Part shown: positions 8,951 through 18,643 of the stretch, piece by piece
Layout of the letters: every line of letters starts with the position of its first letter
How positions within the stretch are numbered: position 1 is the first letter of the stretch
Assembly (NCBI RefSeq): GCF_003443895.1
Contig: NZ_QQOA01000044.1
Coordinates: 1 to 62,014, forward strand
Origin: Paraburkholderia phosphatilytica
Lineage (GTDB): Bacteria > Pseudomonadota > Gammaproteobacteria > Burkholderiales > Burkholderiaceae
Length of the DNA: 62,014 nucleotides
Direction: 5' to 3'
The notes under the pieces: model-generated
The model's database searches: none
Seen by the model: the letters and a program-made list of their open reading frames with translations, nothing else
Told to the model about the DNA's origin: nothing
Program-made: the position numbers and the translations under genes

Positions 8951-9082
8951 GGCCGGAGCATACCCCAATGGCTCGCGACACCCGGCGTTGAACGCAATGA
9001 TGGTTTGATTCCTGTGCGTCTTGTGCATGCGAGGGGTGCGTGTCACGATCGACAGGGTTCAAGTCATCGAAGGAACTGCATC

Positions 9083-9793
9083 ATGTCCACAGCAACTTCT
9101 AACCGCACGATCCTGATCGTCGGCGCGTCGCGCGGTCTGGGTCACGCGATGGCCGTCGAGTTTGTGAAGAAGGGATGGAGTGTGGTCGGCACGGTTCGCG
9201 GCGGCACGACCCGCACGTTGCTGCACGAACTCGCGGACCAGCACCCCGGTCAGGTCGACATCGAGGTCATCGACATCGTCGAACCGGATCAGCTCGCGGC
9301 GTTGAAGCAGCGTCTGTCGGGCCGCGCGTTCGACATCCTGTTCGTCAACGCGGGCACCACCAATCCCGATCCGACGCAGACGATCGGCGAAGTGTCCACG
9401 GGCGATTTCGTCAGCCTGATGATCACCAACGCGCTCAGCCCGATGCGTGTCGTCGAAGCGCTGGAGCAGAACGTGACGCCCGCGGGCATCATCGGCGTGA
9501 TGTCGTCGGGCCAGGGCAGCGTCGGCAACAACGAGACCGGCGAGCGCGAACTGTATCGCGGCACCAAGGCGGCGCTGAACATGTTCATGCGCAGCTTCGC
9601 GACGCGTCACGCGAAATCGTCGCGCGCGATGGTATTGATGGCGCCGGGCTGGGTGCGCACCGATCTCGGCGGACCGGAAGGGCGGCTCAGCATCGAGGAA
9701 AGCGTGCCGAGCCTCGTGAACGTGCTGCTTTCGATGGAAGGCACGCCGGGTTTGCAGTATGTCGATTATCTCGGGCGTACCGTGCCATGGTAG
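9083..9793 (+). CDS. Short-chain dehydrogenase/reductase
   Basis: 236 residues. Motifs: VGASRGLG cofactor loop, FVNAGT, Ser in GVMSSGQGS and YRGTK. It lacks a long C-terminal region and ends in RTVPW. ATG 9083 has AAGGA upstream; the frame reaches 9005 without coding signals. Probably controlled by the divergent LysR gene. Third SDR in a 3.4-kb run. Confidence 0.9.
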   Translation: MSTATSNRTILIVGASRGLGHAMAVEFVKKGWSVVGTVRGGTTRTLLHELADQHPGQVDIEVIDIVEPDQLAALKQRLSGRAFDILFVNAGTTNPDPTQTIGEVSTGDFVSLMITNALSPMRVVEALEQNVTPAGIIGVMSSGQGSVGNNETGERELYRGTKAALNMFMRSFATRHAKSSRAMVLMAPGWVRTDLGGPEGRLSIEESVPSLVNVLLSMEGTPGLQYVDYLGRTVPW

Positions 9794-9823
9794 GCGTGTT
9801 CACAGCGGGGTTCGACGCAGCGT

Positions 9824-10771
9824 TCACACGCTCAGCGAAGCCGAAATGCGCAGCTCGACGGCGGTCACGCAGTCGAGCGCGGTCGCGAGAACAGGATTGG
9901 GCGAGGTCTCGCTGAAGTAGAGCCGCACGGTTTCCAGAAAGCGCGCGCCTTCCAGCGCGAGGATCGCGAGCGTGTCGCGCGCGATGCCGCGTCTCGCCAC
10001 CGTCAGCGGCATCAGCGCAAGAAACGGATACAGGCCGACCATCGTCTCGTTGGCCTGGATCGACACCGACTGTACGCAGCCGGCCGGCAATTCGAGGCCC
10101 CCACGTTGCAGCCAGCGTTCGAGCGCGATGAATGTGGGCGCTTCGCGCGGCGGCAAAATCCACGGCAGCCCGGCAAGGTCGGCTCGCGTTACGGTGCGGC
10201 GCGCGGCCAGCGGATGGTCGCGTCCGCACACGATCACGATCGGATCGTCGAGCAGCGCGCGCGACGCTAATCCGCCAATGCCCTCCTGCGGCTCGTTGCG
10301 GCTCAACACGAAATCGAGCCCGCCGGTGGCCAGCATCTGGAACAGCCGGTCGCTGGTGGCTTCGAAAAACGATGCGTTGACGTGCGGCGCGCGCTTCTTC
10401 AGTTCCAGTACGAGCTCGGGCGCGAACACCGGCAGCACGGTCGGCACCGCGCCCACCGAAATGCGCCCGGACAGGCCGCTTGTGAGCGCGTCGACCTCGT
10501 AGCGCGCCCGCTCGATCTGATGAAACACCTCGCGTGCGTGGCGCAGCAGCACGTCGCCGACCGGCGTGAAGCGGAGCCGGTTGCCCGCGCGTTCGAGCAC
10601 CGTAGCGCCGAGCCCGTCTTCGAGATCGGCGAGCTGCTTCGAAACGGCGGCCTGCGTGAGGTTCAGGCGCTCCGCTACGAGCCGGATCTGGCCCAGGCTG
10701 TCGAACAGCGTCAGCAGGCGCAGATGGCTGAGCTTCAGGCCAGCCTCGAAAAAACGTTCGATCGGATTCAT
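9824..10771 (-). CDS. LysR-family regulator (GbpR/CbbR-like) of the sulfatase operon
   Basis: 315 residues from ATG 10771 (MNPIERFFEAGLKLSHLRLL). HTH at IRLVAERLNLTQAAVSKQLADLE; effector-binding domain RISVGAVPTVLPVFAPELV and onward. The frame extends to 10816, but that start would place coding sequence over the operator dyad. Divergent from the sulfatase gene, with the dyad at 10788-10810 between them; control of sulfatase, MFS and oxidase is therefore likely. Confidence 0.88.
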   Translation of the reverse strand: MNPIERFFEAGLKLSHLRLLTLFDSLGQIRLVAERLNLTQAAVSKQLADLEDGLGATVLERAGNRLRFTPVGDVLLRHAREVFHQIERARYEVDALTSGLSGRISVGAVPTVLPVFAPELVLELKKRAPHVNASFFEATSDRLFQMLATGGLDFVLSRNEPQEGIGGLASRALLDDPIVIVCGRDHPLAARRTVTRADLAGLPWILPPREAPTFIALERWLQRGGLELPAGCVQSVSIQANETMVGLYPFLALMPLTVARRGIARDTLAILALEGARFLETVRLYFSETSPNPVLATALDCVTAVELRISASLSV

Positions 10772-10787
10772 GGGCGCCAGGCAGGCT

Positions 10788-10810
10788 GCGAATAACGAAA
10801 AGTTATTCGC
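10788..10810. promoter_or_regulatory. LysR-type operator dyad
   Basis: Perfect 9-bp arms GCGAATAAC (10788-10796) and GTTATTCGC (10802-10810) with a 5-bp spacer, containing the T-N11-A LysR pattern. It sits 16 bp upstream of the LysR start and about 120 bp before the sulfatase, so it could serve both autoregulation and activation. Confidence 0.75.
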
Positions 10811-10929
10811 TTTCAAAAAACGCTCACTTGCATCTCATGCGCAAGCGTACCACCATTGGTTGCAGGAGACGCAGCCAGGCCTTACCCATGGGCTGCTCGC
10901 GCATTCATCTGCGCACAGACAACAGAGTC

Positions 10930-12360
10930 ATGCGACCGACCAACGTCCTCTTCATCCTGTCGGACGAACACCAGCACGGCCTGATGGGCTGCGCGGGTCA
11001 TCCGTTCATCCACACGCCCAACCTCGACGCGCTGGCCGCCCGCGGCACGCGTTTTTCGAACGCCTATACGCCGTCGCCGATCTGCGTGCCCGCGCGTGCG
11101 AGTCTTGCGACCGGGCGCCACGTGCACGACATCCGCTGCTGGGACAACGCGATCGCGTACGACGGCGTGCCGACCGGCTGGGCGCAACATCTCGCCGATC
11201 ACGGCGTGCTGTGCGATTCGGTCGGCAAGCTGCATTACCAGTCGGAGGCGGCGCCGGTCGGTTTTCATCGTCAGCATCACGCGGTGCATATTCTCGACGG
11301 CATCGGCCAGGTGTGGGGCTCCGTGCGCGATCCGCTGCCGGAGACGATGGGCCGTTCGCCGCTGTACGACACGATCGGCGCGGGCACTTCCAGCTACAAC
11401 CGCTTCGACATGCGCGTGGCCGACACCGCGGTCAGCTGGCTCGCGGACCACGCGCAGGACGCGTCGCCGTGGGTGCTGTACGTCGGCCTCGTCGCGCCGC
11501 ATTTCCCGCTCGTGGTGCCGCAGGAATGGCTCGATCTGTATCCGCCCGAGTCGCTCGATCTGCCGTTGCTGCATCCGTCGACAGGCTATGTGCGTCACCC
11601 GTGGGTCGAGCGCCAGGCGCGCCACGTGGATCACGATGCCGCGGTGGGGAGCGAAGCGCGGCGGCGTCTTGCTGTCGCGTGCTATCTCGCGCTCGTATCG
11701 TTCATGGACGCGCAGGCGGGCAAGGTGCTCGCGGCGCTGCGCGAGCATGGCCTCGAAGACACGACGACGGTGATCTACAGCAGCGATCACGGCGACAACC
11801 TCGGCAAGCGCGGCATGTGGAACAAATGCCTGATGTACCGCGAATCGACGGGCGTGCCGCTGATTCTTGCGGGCCCCGGCATTCCGGCGGGCGAGGTCAA
11901 CGCGACGCCGGTGTCCCTCGTCGACGTGCAGAACACGCTGCTGGACCTGACCGGTTGTCCCGAAGCGCTGCAGGCAGGCCCCGGCACCTCGCTCGCGCGG
12001 CTCGCGAACGCACCGGCGCAGCCGGACCGGCTTGCGTTCAGCGAGTACCATGCGGTCGGCTCCGAAACCGCGGCGTACATGCTTGCCGATGCGCGCTACA
12101 AGTTTCACTACTACGTGGGCCACCGCGCCGAACTGTTCGACCTGCAACGCGATCCCGAAGAGTTGCGCGACGTCGCGAACGATCCCGCTTATGCCGACGT
12201 GGTTGCGCGCTTCGAAGCGTCGTTGCGCGCGCTGCTCGACCCGGAAGCAGTCGATGCGGCGGCGAAAGCCGATCAGGCGCGTCTCATCGAAAAATTCGGC
12301 GGACGCGAAGCCGCGCTGAGAACCGGCACGCCGGCGGCCACACCGGTGCCGGCAGCCTGA
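10930..12360 (+). CDS. Type I sulfatase (formylglycine-dependent), cytoplasmic
   Basis: 476 residues hydrolysing a sulfate (or phosphonate) ester. The formylglycine signature C-x-P-x-R is CVPAR (Cys52), needing conversion by a maturase not seen in this window. Metal-binding acids are in LSDEH near the N-terminus and SSDHGDN in the C-terminal half. GKLHYQ resembles choline-sulfatase/phosphonate-monoesterase relatives. No signal peptide, so the substrate must be imported. ATG 10930 begins the conserved first strand (MRPTNVLFILSDE); no strong ribosome site. Followed by an MFS transporter 61 bp on. Confidence 0.88.
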   Translation: MRPTNVLFILSDEHQHGLMGCAGHPFIHTPNLDALAARGTRFSNAYTPSPICVPARASLATGRHVHDIRCWDNAIAYDGVPTGWAQHLADHGVLCDSVGKLHYQSEAAPVGFHRQHHAVHILDGIGQVWGSVRDPLPETMGRSPLYDTIGAGTSSYNRFDMRVADTAVSWLADHAQDASPWVLYVGLVAPHFPLVVPQEWLDLYPPESLDLPLLHPSTGYVRHPWVERQARHVDHDAAVGSEARRRLAVACYLALVSFMDAQAGKVLAALREHGLEDTTTVIYSSDHGDNLGKRGMWNKCLMYRESTGVPLILAGPGIPAGEVNATPVSLVDVQNTLLDLTGCPEALQAGPGTSLARLANAPAQPDRLAFSEYHAVGSETAAYMLADARYKFHYYVGHRAELFDLQRDPEELRDVANDPAYADVVARFEASLRALLDPEAVDAAAKADQARLIEKFGGREAALRTGTPAATPVPAA

Positions 12361-12421
12361 ACGCGCATCGCGGGCACGGCCCGCAGCAGCACAAAACAGA
12401 AAACACACATCGGAGACGACG

Positions 12422-13726
12422 ATGCACTCAGCCCCTCTCGCCACGGCGGCGGCACCGGCCGGGCTCAGGCGCAAATGGAAGACGGTGATTCTCGCGAGCC
12501 TCGGCGGTTCGCTGGAGATCTACGACTTCATCATCTACGGCGTATTCGCGCGCGAGATCGCGCGGCAGTTTTTCCCCGCCGCGGATCCGGTCGCGTCGCT
12601 GATCAGCGCATTCGGCGTGTTCGCGATCGGCTACGTGTCGCGTCCGCTCGGCGGCATCGTGCTGTCGAGTCTCGGCGATCGCTTCGGGCGGCGCGCGATC
12701 TTTCTGGTGTCGGTGCTCGCGATGTCGGCATCGACGATCGGCATCGGGCTGATTCCCGGCTACGCGAGCATCGGCGTTTTCGCGCCGGTGCTGCTCGTGC
12801 TGCTGCGGCTTGCGCAAGGCTTTTTTCTCGCGGGCGAACTGCCGTGCTCGATCTCGTACGTCGTCGAGGAAATGCCGCAGCGTGCGAGTCTCGTCGGCGG
12901 TCTCGTGGTGTTCTGCCTGAACTCGGGCGTGCTCACCGCGACATTGATGAGCCTCGTGCTGCACGCGTCGCTCGACGCCGCCGACGTGCTCACGTACGGC
13001 TGGCGCATCGCGTTCATCTTCGGCGGCCTGATCGGGTTGCTGTCGTACTGGCTGCGCACGTCGCTCGAGGAATCCGCGGAATATCAGCGGCTGCGCAGCC
13101 ACAAGGCGAAGCGTCCGTTTCGCACGGTGCTGACGGCCTATCCGTGGCAGGTCGCGGCGGGCGTCGGCGTGGCCGGCATCGTGAATGCGGCGAACAGCCT
13201 GCTGTTCGTCGTGCTGCCGTCGTATCTCGCGACGGTGCTGCATGAATCGCCGGCAACCGCGAGCGCCGCGCAGAATCTCGGCATCTCGGCGATGTCGGTG
13301 TCGCTGCTGGCCTGCGCGTGGCTCGGCGACCGTATTCCGCCGCGCGTCGTGCATCGCGCCGGCGCGCTGGTGATGCTCGCGGGCAGCTATCCGTTCTATC
13401 GACTCGTCGCTCACCACGCGATCGATCCGTACACGATGTTCGCGATCGTCGGCGTGGTGGGCGGCTTCGTCAACGGCACTTACGCGTTTCTGCTCGCGGA
13501 TCTGTTCCCGACGCCGGTGCGTTTTTCCGGCGTCGCGCTCGCGCTCAATCTCGCGACCGTGGTGTTCACGGGCATCACGCCGCTCGTCGTCACCAACCTG
13601 CTGCATCGCGTGGGGCCGACCGCGCCGGGTCTTTATATGACCGTGATCGCGTGCATCGGGCTCGTTGCCGGTCTCGCGCTCAAGCGCTTCGGCGGCAAGG
13701 TCGAACGCACGCATAGCGCCGATTGA
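12422..13726 (+). CDS. MFS transporter, metabolite:H+ symporter (ProP/ShiA-like)
   Basis: 434 residues, about 12 membrane segments. Family marks: LGGSLEIYDFIIYG in the first segment, GDRFGRR between segments 2 and 3, and RLAQGFFLAGE in segment 4. GGAGACGACG precedes the ATG. It lies between the sulfatase and the oxidase, so it probably imports the sulfated substrate or its organic acid. Confidence 0.88.
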   Translation: MHSAPLATAAAPAGLRRKWKTVILASLGGSLEIYDFIIYGVFAREIARQFFPAADPVASLISAFGVFAIGYVSRPLGGIVLSSLGDRFGRRAIFLVSVLAMSASTIGIGLIPGYASIGVFAPVLLVLLRLAQGFFLAGELPCSISYVVEEMPQRASLVGGLVVFCLNSGVLTATLMSLVLHASLDAADVLTYGWRIAFIFGGLIGLLSYWLRTSLEESAEYQRLRSHKAKRPFRTVLTAYPWQVAAGVGVAGIVNAANSLLFVVLPSYLATVLHESPATASAAQNLGISAMSVSLLACAWLGDRIPPRVVHRAGALVMLAGSYPFYRLVAHHAIDPYTMFAIVGVVGGFVNGTYAFLLADLFPTPVRFSGVALALNLATVVFTGITPLVVTNLLHRVGPTAPGLYMTVIACIGLVAGLALKRFGGKVERTHSAD

Positions 13727-13782
13727 GCAGCGCGATACCGTTTGCTTCAACTCACGATTGCCCTGATTCGAGCGCTGCTGCC

Positions 13783-15174
13783 ATGCACGATTCCCATTCG
13801 ATGTTCCTTCAAGACGCGTTGGCCAAGGCCCTCGGCGCCGATCGCGTCACCGCCGATCGCGCCACGGCGGACGCCCATGCCGCCGACTGGAGCGATGCGC
13901 CGCGCTGCGTGCCGCCGCTCGTGATCCAGCCGCGTACGCCCGAAGAAGTCGCGCGCGCGTTCGCGGTGCTGGCGCAGCATCGTCAGCGGGTCGTCGTGCA
14001 AGGCGGCCTCACTGGACTCGCGGGCGCCGCTACGCCGCAGGCCGGCGAAGTGGTGCTGTCGCTCGCGCGGCTGAACGCGATCGAAGCGTTCGATACGACC
14101 GGCGGCACAATCACGGTGCAGGCGGGCGTCGTGCTCGAACAACTGCAGGGTCACGTGGAGGAAGCGGGCTGGTTCTTTCCACTGGATCTCGGCGCGCGCG
14201 GCTCGTGCCAGCTCGGCGGCAATGCGGCCACCAACGCGGGCGGCAATCGCGTGCTGCGCTTCGGCACCATGCGCGAGCGCATTCTCGGCCTGGAAGTGGC
14301 GCTGCCGGACGGCACCGTGCTGTCGATGCTCAACCGCACGACGAAGAACACCACGGGCATCGATCTGAAGCAGCTGTTCATCGGCTCGGAAGGTATGCTC
14401 GGTGCGATCACGCGGCTCGTGCTGAAGCTCGAACCCAAGCCCGCCGCCGCGCAGACGGCACTCTGCGCGCTCGGTTCGTTCGATGCCGCCGCGCAGCTGC
14501 TCAAAACGCTGCGCATGCGTTTGCCCGGTCTATCGTCGTTCGAACTGATGTGGGACGACTTCATGCTGGCGGCCGGCGAAGTCGCGCATCTGAAGCCTCC
14601 GTTTGCGACGCGCTATCCCGTGTACGCGCTCGTCGAAACGCTCGGCGATGCGGGCGACGATGCACAACGCGCGCTGGAAGCAGCGCTTGGCGATGCGCTC
14701 GAAGCCGGCAGCATCGACGACGTGATCGTCGCGCAGTCGATCGACCAGGCGAAGCAGCTGTGGGCCGCGCGCGAGTCGGTCGGCGAACTGCTGGCGGCGA
14801 CGCGGCCGCACGCGGCATTCGATGTCGGCGTGCCGATGGATGCGATGGAGCGCTGCGTGTCGATGCTGAGCGCGAGCCTGCGAACGCGTTTTCCGGCGCA
14901 GCGTCATCTGTTCTTCGGCCATCTCGGCGATGGCAACCTGCACGTACTGAGCGGCCCGTATCACGACGAAGCCGCGCTGCACGACGTCGAACGGCTCGTG
15001 TACGAAGCGGTGAGCGACGCGGGCGGTTGCATTTCGGCGGAGCACGGCATCGGCGTCGTGAAGCGCGAATTCCTGCCGTTGACGCGCTCGGAGGCCGAAC
15101 TCGAGCTGATGCGCAAGCTGAAGACACTGCTCGACCCGTCGCACATCCTGAACGCGGGCAGGGTGATGCCCTGA
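13783..15174 (+). CDS. FAD-linked D-2-hydroxyacid dehydrogenase (GlcD/D-lactate dehydrogenase family)
   Basis: 463 residues. FAD-binding PCMH-type domain with VVVQGGLTGLAGAATPQ and GGNAATNAGG; C-terminal oxidase domain with the conserved FFGHLGDGNLHV and ISAEHGIGVVK. ATG 13783 is chosen; the frame also allows a TTG at 13723 that would overlap the MFS stop. Such enzymes oxidise D-lactate, glycolate or D-2-hydroxyglutarate to the keto acid. Last gene of the sulfatase operon; the next gene is convergent, ten bases away. Confidence 0.88.
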   Translation: MHDSHSMFLQDALAKALGADRVTADRATADAHAADWSDAPRCVPPLVIQPRTPEEVARAFAVLAQHRQRVVVQGGLTGLAGAATPQAGEVVLSLARLNAIEAFDTTGGTITVQAGVVLEQLQGHVEEAGWFFPLDLGARGSCQLGGNAATNAGGNRVLRFGTMRERILGLEVALPDGTVLSMLNRTTKNTTGIDLKQLFIGSEGMLGAITRLVLKLEPKPAAAQTALCALGSFDAAAQLLKTLRMRLPGLSSFELMWDDFMLAAGEVAHLKPPFATRYPVYALVETLGDAGDDAQRALEAALGDALEAGSIDDVIVAQSIDQAKQLWAARESVGELLAATRPHAAFDVGVPMDAMERCVSMLSASLRTRFPAQRHLFFGHLGDGNLHVLSGPYHDEAALHDVERLVYEAVSDAGGCISAEHGIGVVKREFLPLTRSEAELELMRKLKTLLDPSHILNAGRVMP

Positions 15175-15184
15175 CGGGGCTTCG

Positions 15185-17464
15185 TCACTTCCACGCGTAG
15201 CGTACCCCTACCCACGCACCGCGCGGCGTGCCGGGCCCCACGAACTGCTCGTTCACTGGGTTCGCACCATCGAACGTGTGGTTCGGCCCGTTGAAATAGT
15301 TCTGGCCGAGAATGCCGAACGTGTCGTAGCGCTTGTTCAAAAGATTCGTCACCGTCGCGAAGATCTGCAGTTGCTTCGTCGCCTGCCAGCTTGCATCGAG
15401 GTCCACGAGCAGATAGCCGGAGAGCTTGCCGTTCACGTCCTGATTGTCTTCGTCGCCGCGCGCGAAAATACTGCCACGCCATGTCAGGTTCGTGCCGACG
15501 GTCGAGTGCGCAGCCGGCTGATAGTCGAGACGCAGCTTGACGGTGTTCGCCGGAATGCCCGGGATGCGGTCGCCGGAATGCACCGTGATATTGCCGTTTG
15601 CGTCGGCGCTCGAATTGCTCGCGCTGCTTTCCACCCACGTCGATCGATAGGTCGCGTCGACAAAGCTGTAGCTCGCGCTCACACCCAATGGTCCGTACTG
15701 CGTGCGGCCCGCCAGTTCGAGGCCTTGACGGCGTGTCCTGCCGACGTTCTGGAAATTGCCGAGCGTGCTGGCCGCGCCCAGGCTGCTGACGAACTGGATG
15801 TCGTTGTCGAGCGTGGTGCGGTAGAGTGCCGCGCTCCACGTCGTGTTGCGGCCAATGCGCCCGCGCGCGCCCACCTCGATGGTCTTCGAAATCACCGGAT
15901 GCAAAGACGGATCGGCGATGAAGTCGTTCGGCAGCGAGCACGGCGCGGCGGGGTCCGCGCACGCCAGTTCGATCGCGGTCGGCGAGCGCATGCCCTCGTT
16001 GTAGGTTGCGTACGCGGTGAAGTTCGGCGTTGGGTTCCAGTTGAGGCCTACGGCCGGATTGAAGCGCGAGAACGTATGCCGGCCGTCGAGCAGCGGCTCG
16101 ATGCCGCTCTCGTCGCCGATCGTCGCGCGTGCCCAGTCGTAGCGCCCGGCGAGGGTCAGCGCCCACTGTTTCGTCAGCGACAGCGTGTCGTCGAAGTAGA
16201 GCCCGTAGTTCGCGTTGTGAGTGGCGGCGTTGGTCTGCGGCGTGTAGCTGCCGATGCCGAGCGTCGCGCGCGAGTCGCTGAACATGGCGTTCTGCTGCGA
16301 TTGCACGAAGCCTGAATTTGCAATATCTGCCGATATGCCCGCGACGAACTGGTTGTCCATGCCAGCGAGCTTGTGCAGCAGCGTCAGTTGCAGGCTCGCG
16401 CCGTAGCTGTCCGTCGTGATGACGGACCGGTCGTTGGTCGCCTCGATCGTGTCGACGTTGCCGTTGTCGTCCACGGTGCCATAGTCGTTGTTGACGTTGC
16501 TGCTGATGTTCGTGTTGCGATAGTGGCGGTAGTAGACGTTGCCGCTCAGCTCCGCGTTCTCGTTGAAGTAATGGTCGCCGGAAAGCGTCACCCAGGTGGC
16601 GCTGTTTTCGTTCTGGTCCGGAAAGGTGTACGCCTGCTTCGGATTGCCAAGGAATGAGCGTGGAATGGTTTGTGTGCCTTGCAGGTGGTTGTCCGCGCCG
16701 CCGGCCGAGATCGACAGCGTCGTGTCGGCGTCGTGATAGCGCAGCTTGCCGAAGCCCTGACGTACGCGGCTCGCGTTGTGATCGGCCCAGCCATCGTCGT
16801 TTGCGATGTTGCCAGTCACGTAGTAGTCGAGGTTTGTGCCGATCGTGCCGCCCTGTTCAATCTGCGCGGTCTTGCGGCCCCACGAACCGGCGGTGATCTG
16901 CGCGTTGCCGCCGGGATCGGAGCGGCCGTTCTTCGTGGTGATCGCGAGCGCGCCGCCCAGCGTGTTCAGTCCATAGGTCGGGTTGGAGCCCGGAATCAGC
17001 TGGATCTGGCTGATCGCGTTCTGCGCGATCAGATCCCAGTTGACCACGTCGCCGAAGGGTTCGTTCACGCGCACGCCATCGACGAACACGGACAACCCCT
17101 GCGGCGTGCCGAGCAGCGGCGACGCGGTGAAGCCGCGGTAGTTCACGTCCTGCTGGAACGGACTGCCCTGCGCGTCGTTGATGTCGATGCTCTGCGCGTT
17201 CCTGTCGAGGTAGTCGGTGAGCGACTCGCGATGCTGCTGTGCGATGTCCCTGCCGCGTATCGTCTGCACGTCCGCAGGCACCAGCGGGAGCGGCGTGCCG
17301 ACACCGGCGAGCGGCGTCGTGCCGACCACGAGGATCGGCGCGAGGGTCGTGACGGGCGTCGGCGGAGGACTGGTTTGCGCCCGGACTCCCGCAGGTACGC
17401 CGACTGCGAGCACGCTGCCGAACGCAACGCGCGCCGCGGTGGCGAGGGCTTTCTGGGCACTCAT
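15185..17464 (-). CDS. TonB-dependent outer-membrane receptor, coupled to pqqE
   Basis: 759 residues with a signal peptide ending near VRAQ, a plug domain (VPADVQTIRGRDIAQQHRES, VNYRGFTASPLLG, GLNTLGGALAITTKNG) and a 22-strand-type barrel ending in an aromatic-rich strand (GVRYAWK). Its ATG overlaps the pqqE stop as ATGA, so it belongs to the pqq operon. The frame continues to 18487 inside pqqE but that is an overlapping shadow. Possible cargo is PQQ itself (as for E. coli PqqU/YncD) or a lanthanide chelate (as for LutH). Sequence alone does not decide. Confidence 0.9.
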   Translation of the reverse strand: MSAQKALATAARVAFGSVLAVGVPAGVRAQTSPPPTPVTTLAPILVVGTTPLAGVGTPLPLVPADVQTIRGRDIAQQHRESLTDYLDRNAQSIDINDAQGSPFQQDVNYRGFTASPLLGTPQGLSVFVDGVRVNEPFGDVVNWDLIAQNAISQIQLIPGSNPTYGLNTLGGALAITTKNGRSDPGGNAQITAGSWGRKTAQIEQGGTIGTNLDYYVTGNIANDDGWADHNASRVRQGFGKLRYHDADTTLSISAGGADNHLQGTQTIPRSFLGNPKQAYTFPDQNENSATWVTLSGDHYFNENAELSGNVYYRHYRNTNISSNVNNDYGTVDDNGNVDTIEATNDRSVITTDSYGASLQLTLLHKLAGMDNQFVAGISADIANSGFVQSQQNAMFSDSRATLGIGSYTPQTNAATHNANYGLYFDDTLSLTKQWALTLAGRYDWARATIGDESGIEPLLDGRHTFSRFNPAVGLNWNPTPNFTAYATYNEGMRSPTAIELACADPAAPCSLPNDFIADPSLHPVISKTIEVGARGRIGRNTTWSAALYRTTLDNDIQFVSSLGAASTLGNFQNVGRTRRQGLELAGRTQYGPLGVSASYSFVDATYRSTWVESSASNSSADANGNITVHSGDRIPGIPANTVKLRLDYQPAAHSTVGTNLTWRGSIFARGDEDNQDVNGKLSGYLLVDLDASWQATKQLQIFATVTNLLNKRYDTFGILGQNYFNGPNHTFDGANPVNEQFVGPGTPRGAWVGVRYAWK

Positions 17465-18639
17465 ACGCCGCCCGTTGCCAATGCAAGCCAGCGCGAGTTC
17501 GCGTCGTTGCGGAACAGGATCGGCTGCTCGCGCGCCGCCGTGAGTTCCGGCGAAGCGCCGGCTTCCGCACGTGCCGCATCGCGCACCATCTGCACCACCT
17601 TCTCGTGCATCGGCGATCGGTCGCACACCGGGTCGGCGTTCGTCGGGTCGCCGGTCAGCATGGATGCCTGGCAGCGGCAGCCGCCCAGGTCGTGCTCCTT
17701 CTCGTCGCAACTGCGGCAGGGCTCCTTCATCCAGCTCGTGCCGCGAAAGCGGTTGAACGCATCGCTGTCGTACCAGATCTGGCGCAACGGCATGTCGCGC
17801 ACATTCGGCAGCGCGAGGCCCGGCAAACTGCGCGCGGCGTGACAGGGCAGTGCGGTGCCATCGGGCCCAACCCCGAGGAACACCGACCCCCAGCCGTTCA
17901 TGCAGCGCTTTGGCCGCCGCTCGAAGTAGTCGGGCACGACGAAGAAGATGCGGCAGCGTTCGCCAAGCTCGCGCCGATAGCGTTCGACGACGGCTTCCGC
18001 GGCGTCGAGCTGCTCGCGCGTCGGCATCAACTGCGCGCGGTTCGCGTGCGCCCAGCCGTAGTACTGCGTGTTCGCGAGTTCGAGATACTCGGCGCCGAGC
18101 GCAACGGCCATCTCGATGATGCGATCGACGTGCGGCAGGTTGAAGCGGTGCAGCACGCAGTTCATCACCATCGGAAAGCCGTGCCGCTTGATCGAATCGG
18201 CGACGCGGCGTTTCAGGGCGAAGGTGCGGGTGCTGCTCAGGAAATCGTTGAGTTCCTGCGTGGAGTCCTGAAACGACAGCTGGATGTGATCGAGGCCCGC
18301 GGTCTTGAGGTCGGCGAGCCTTCGTTCGGTCAGACCAACGCCGGACGTGATCAGGTTCGTGTAGAAGCCGAGCTTGCGTGCTTCGGCGACGAGCGTTTCG
18401 AGGTCGTCGCGCATCAAGGGCTCGCCGCCTGAAAAGCCCAGTTGCGCCGCGCCCAACGCACGCGCGTCGCGCAGCACGTCGATCCATTGGCCGGTTGAAA
18501 GTTCACGCGAATGGCGCGTGTAGTCGACCGGGTTGTAGCAGAACGCGCAGTGCAGCGGGCAGCGGTAAGTCAGTTCCGCGAGCAGCCACAGCGGCGGTTC
18601 GATGTGCGGTTGCGTTGACGCTGAACATGGTTCGCTCAT
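17461..18639 (-). CDS. pqqE: PqqE, PqqA peptide cyclase (radical SAM)
   Basis: 392 residues. Forms the first Glu-Tyr carbon-carbon bond in PqqA, with PqqD presenting the peptide. Radical SAM cluster motif CPLHCAFC (Cys27, 31, 34), SAM-binding FSGGEPLMR, and C-terminal SPASM cysteines (RCMNGWGSVFLGV ... LPCHAA ... CRSCDEKEHDLGGCRCQ). ATG 18639 lies five bases after the pqqD stop. The frame reaches 18768, inside pqqD, without family sequence. Confidence 0.97.
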   Translation of the reverse strand: MSEPCSASTQPHIEPPLWLLAELTYRCPLHCAFCYNPVDYTRHSRELSTGQWIDVLRDARALGAAQLGFSGGEPLMRDDLETLVAEARKLGFYTNLITSGVGLTERRLADLKTAGLDHIQLSFQDSTQELNDFLSSTRTFALKRRVADSIKRHGFPMVMNCVLHRFNLPHVDRIIEMAVALGAEYLELANTQYYGWAHANRAQLMPTREQLDAAEAVVERYRRELGERCRIFFVVPDYFERRPKRCMNGWGSVFLGVGPDGTALPCHAARSLPGLALPNVRDMPLRQIWYDSDAFNRFRGTSWMKEPCRSCDEKEHDLGGCRCQASMLTGDPTNADPVCDRSPMHEKVVQMVRDAARAEAGASPELTAAREQPILFRNDANSRWLALATGGV

Positions 18640-18643
18640 GGCG

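Noticed and set aside
10566..12488. 640-residue frame on the plus strand
   Set aside because: It is out of frame with the sulfatase, which has the formylglycine signature.
12428..13750. 440-residue minus-strand frame
   Set aside because: Arg/His/Asp-rich shadow of the MFS gene.
15185..18487. TonB receptor read as an 1100-residue protein
   Set aside because: The first 340 residues overlap pqqE in another frame and have no motif. A signal peptide begins at 17464.
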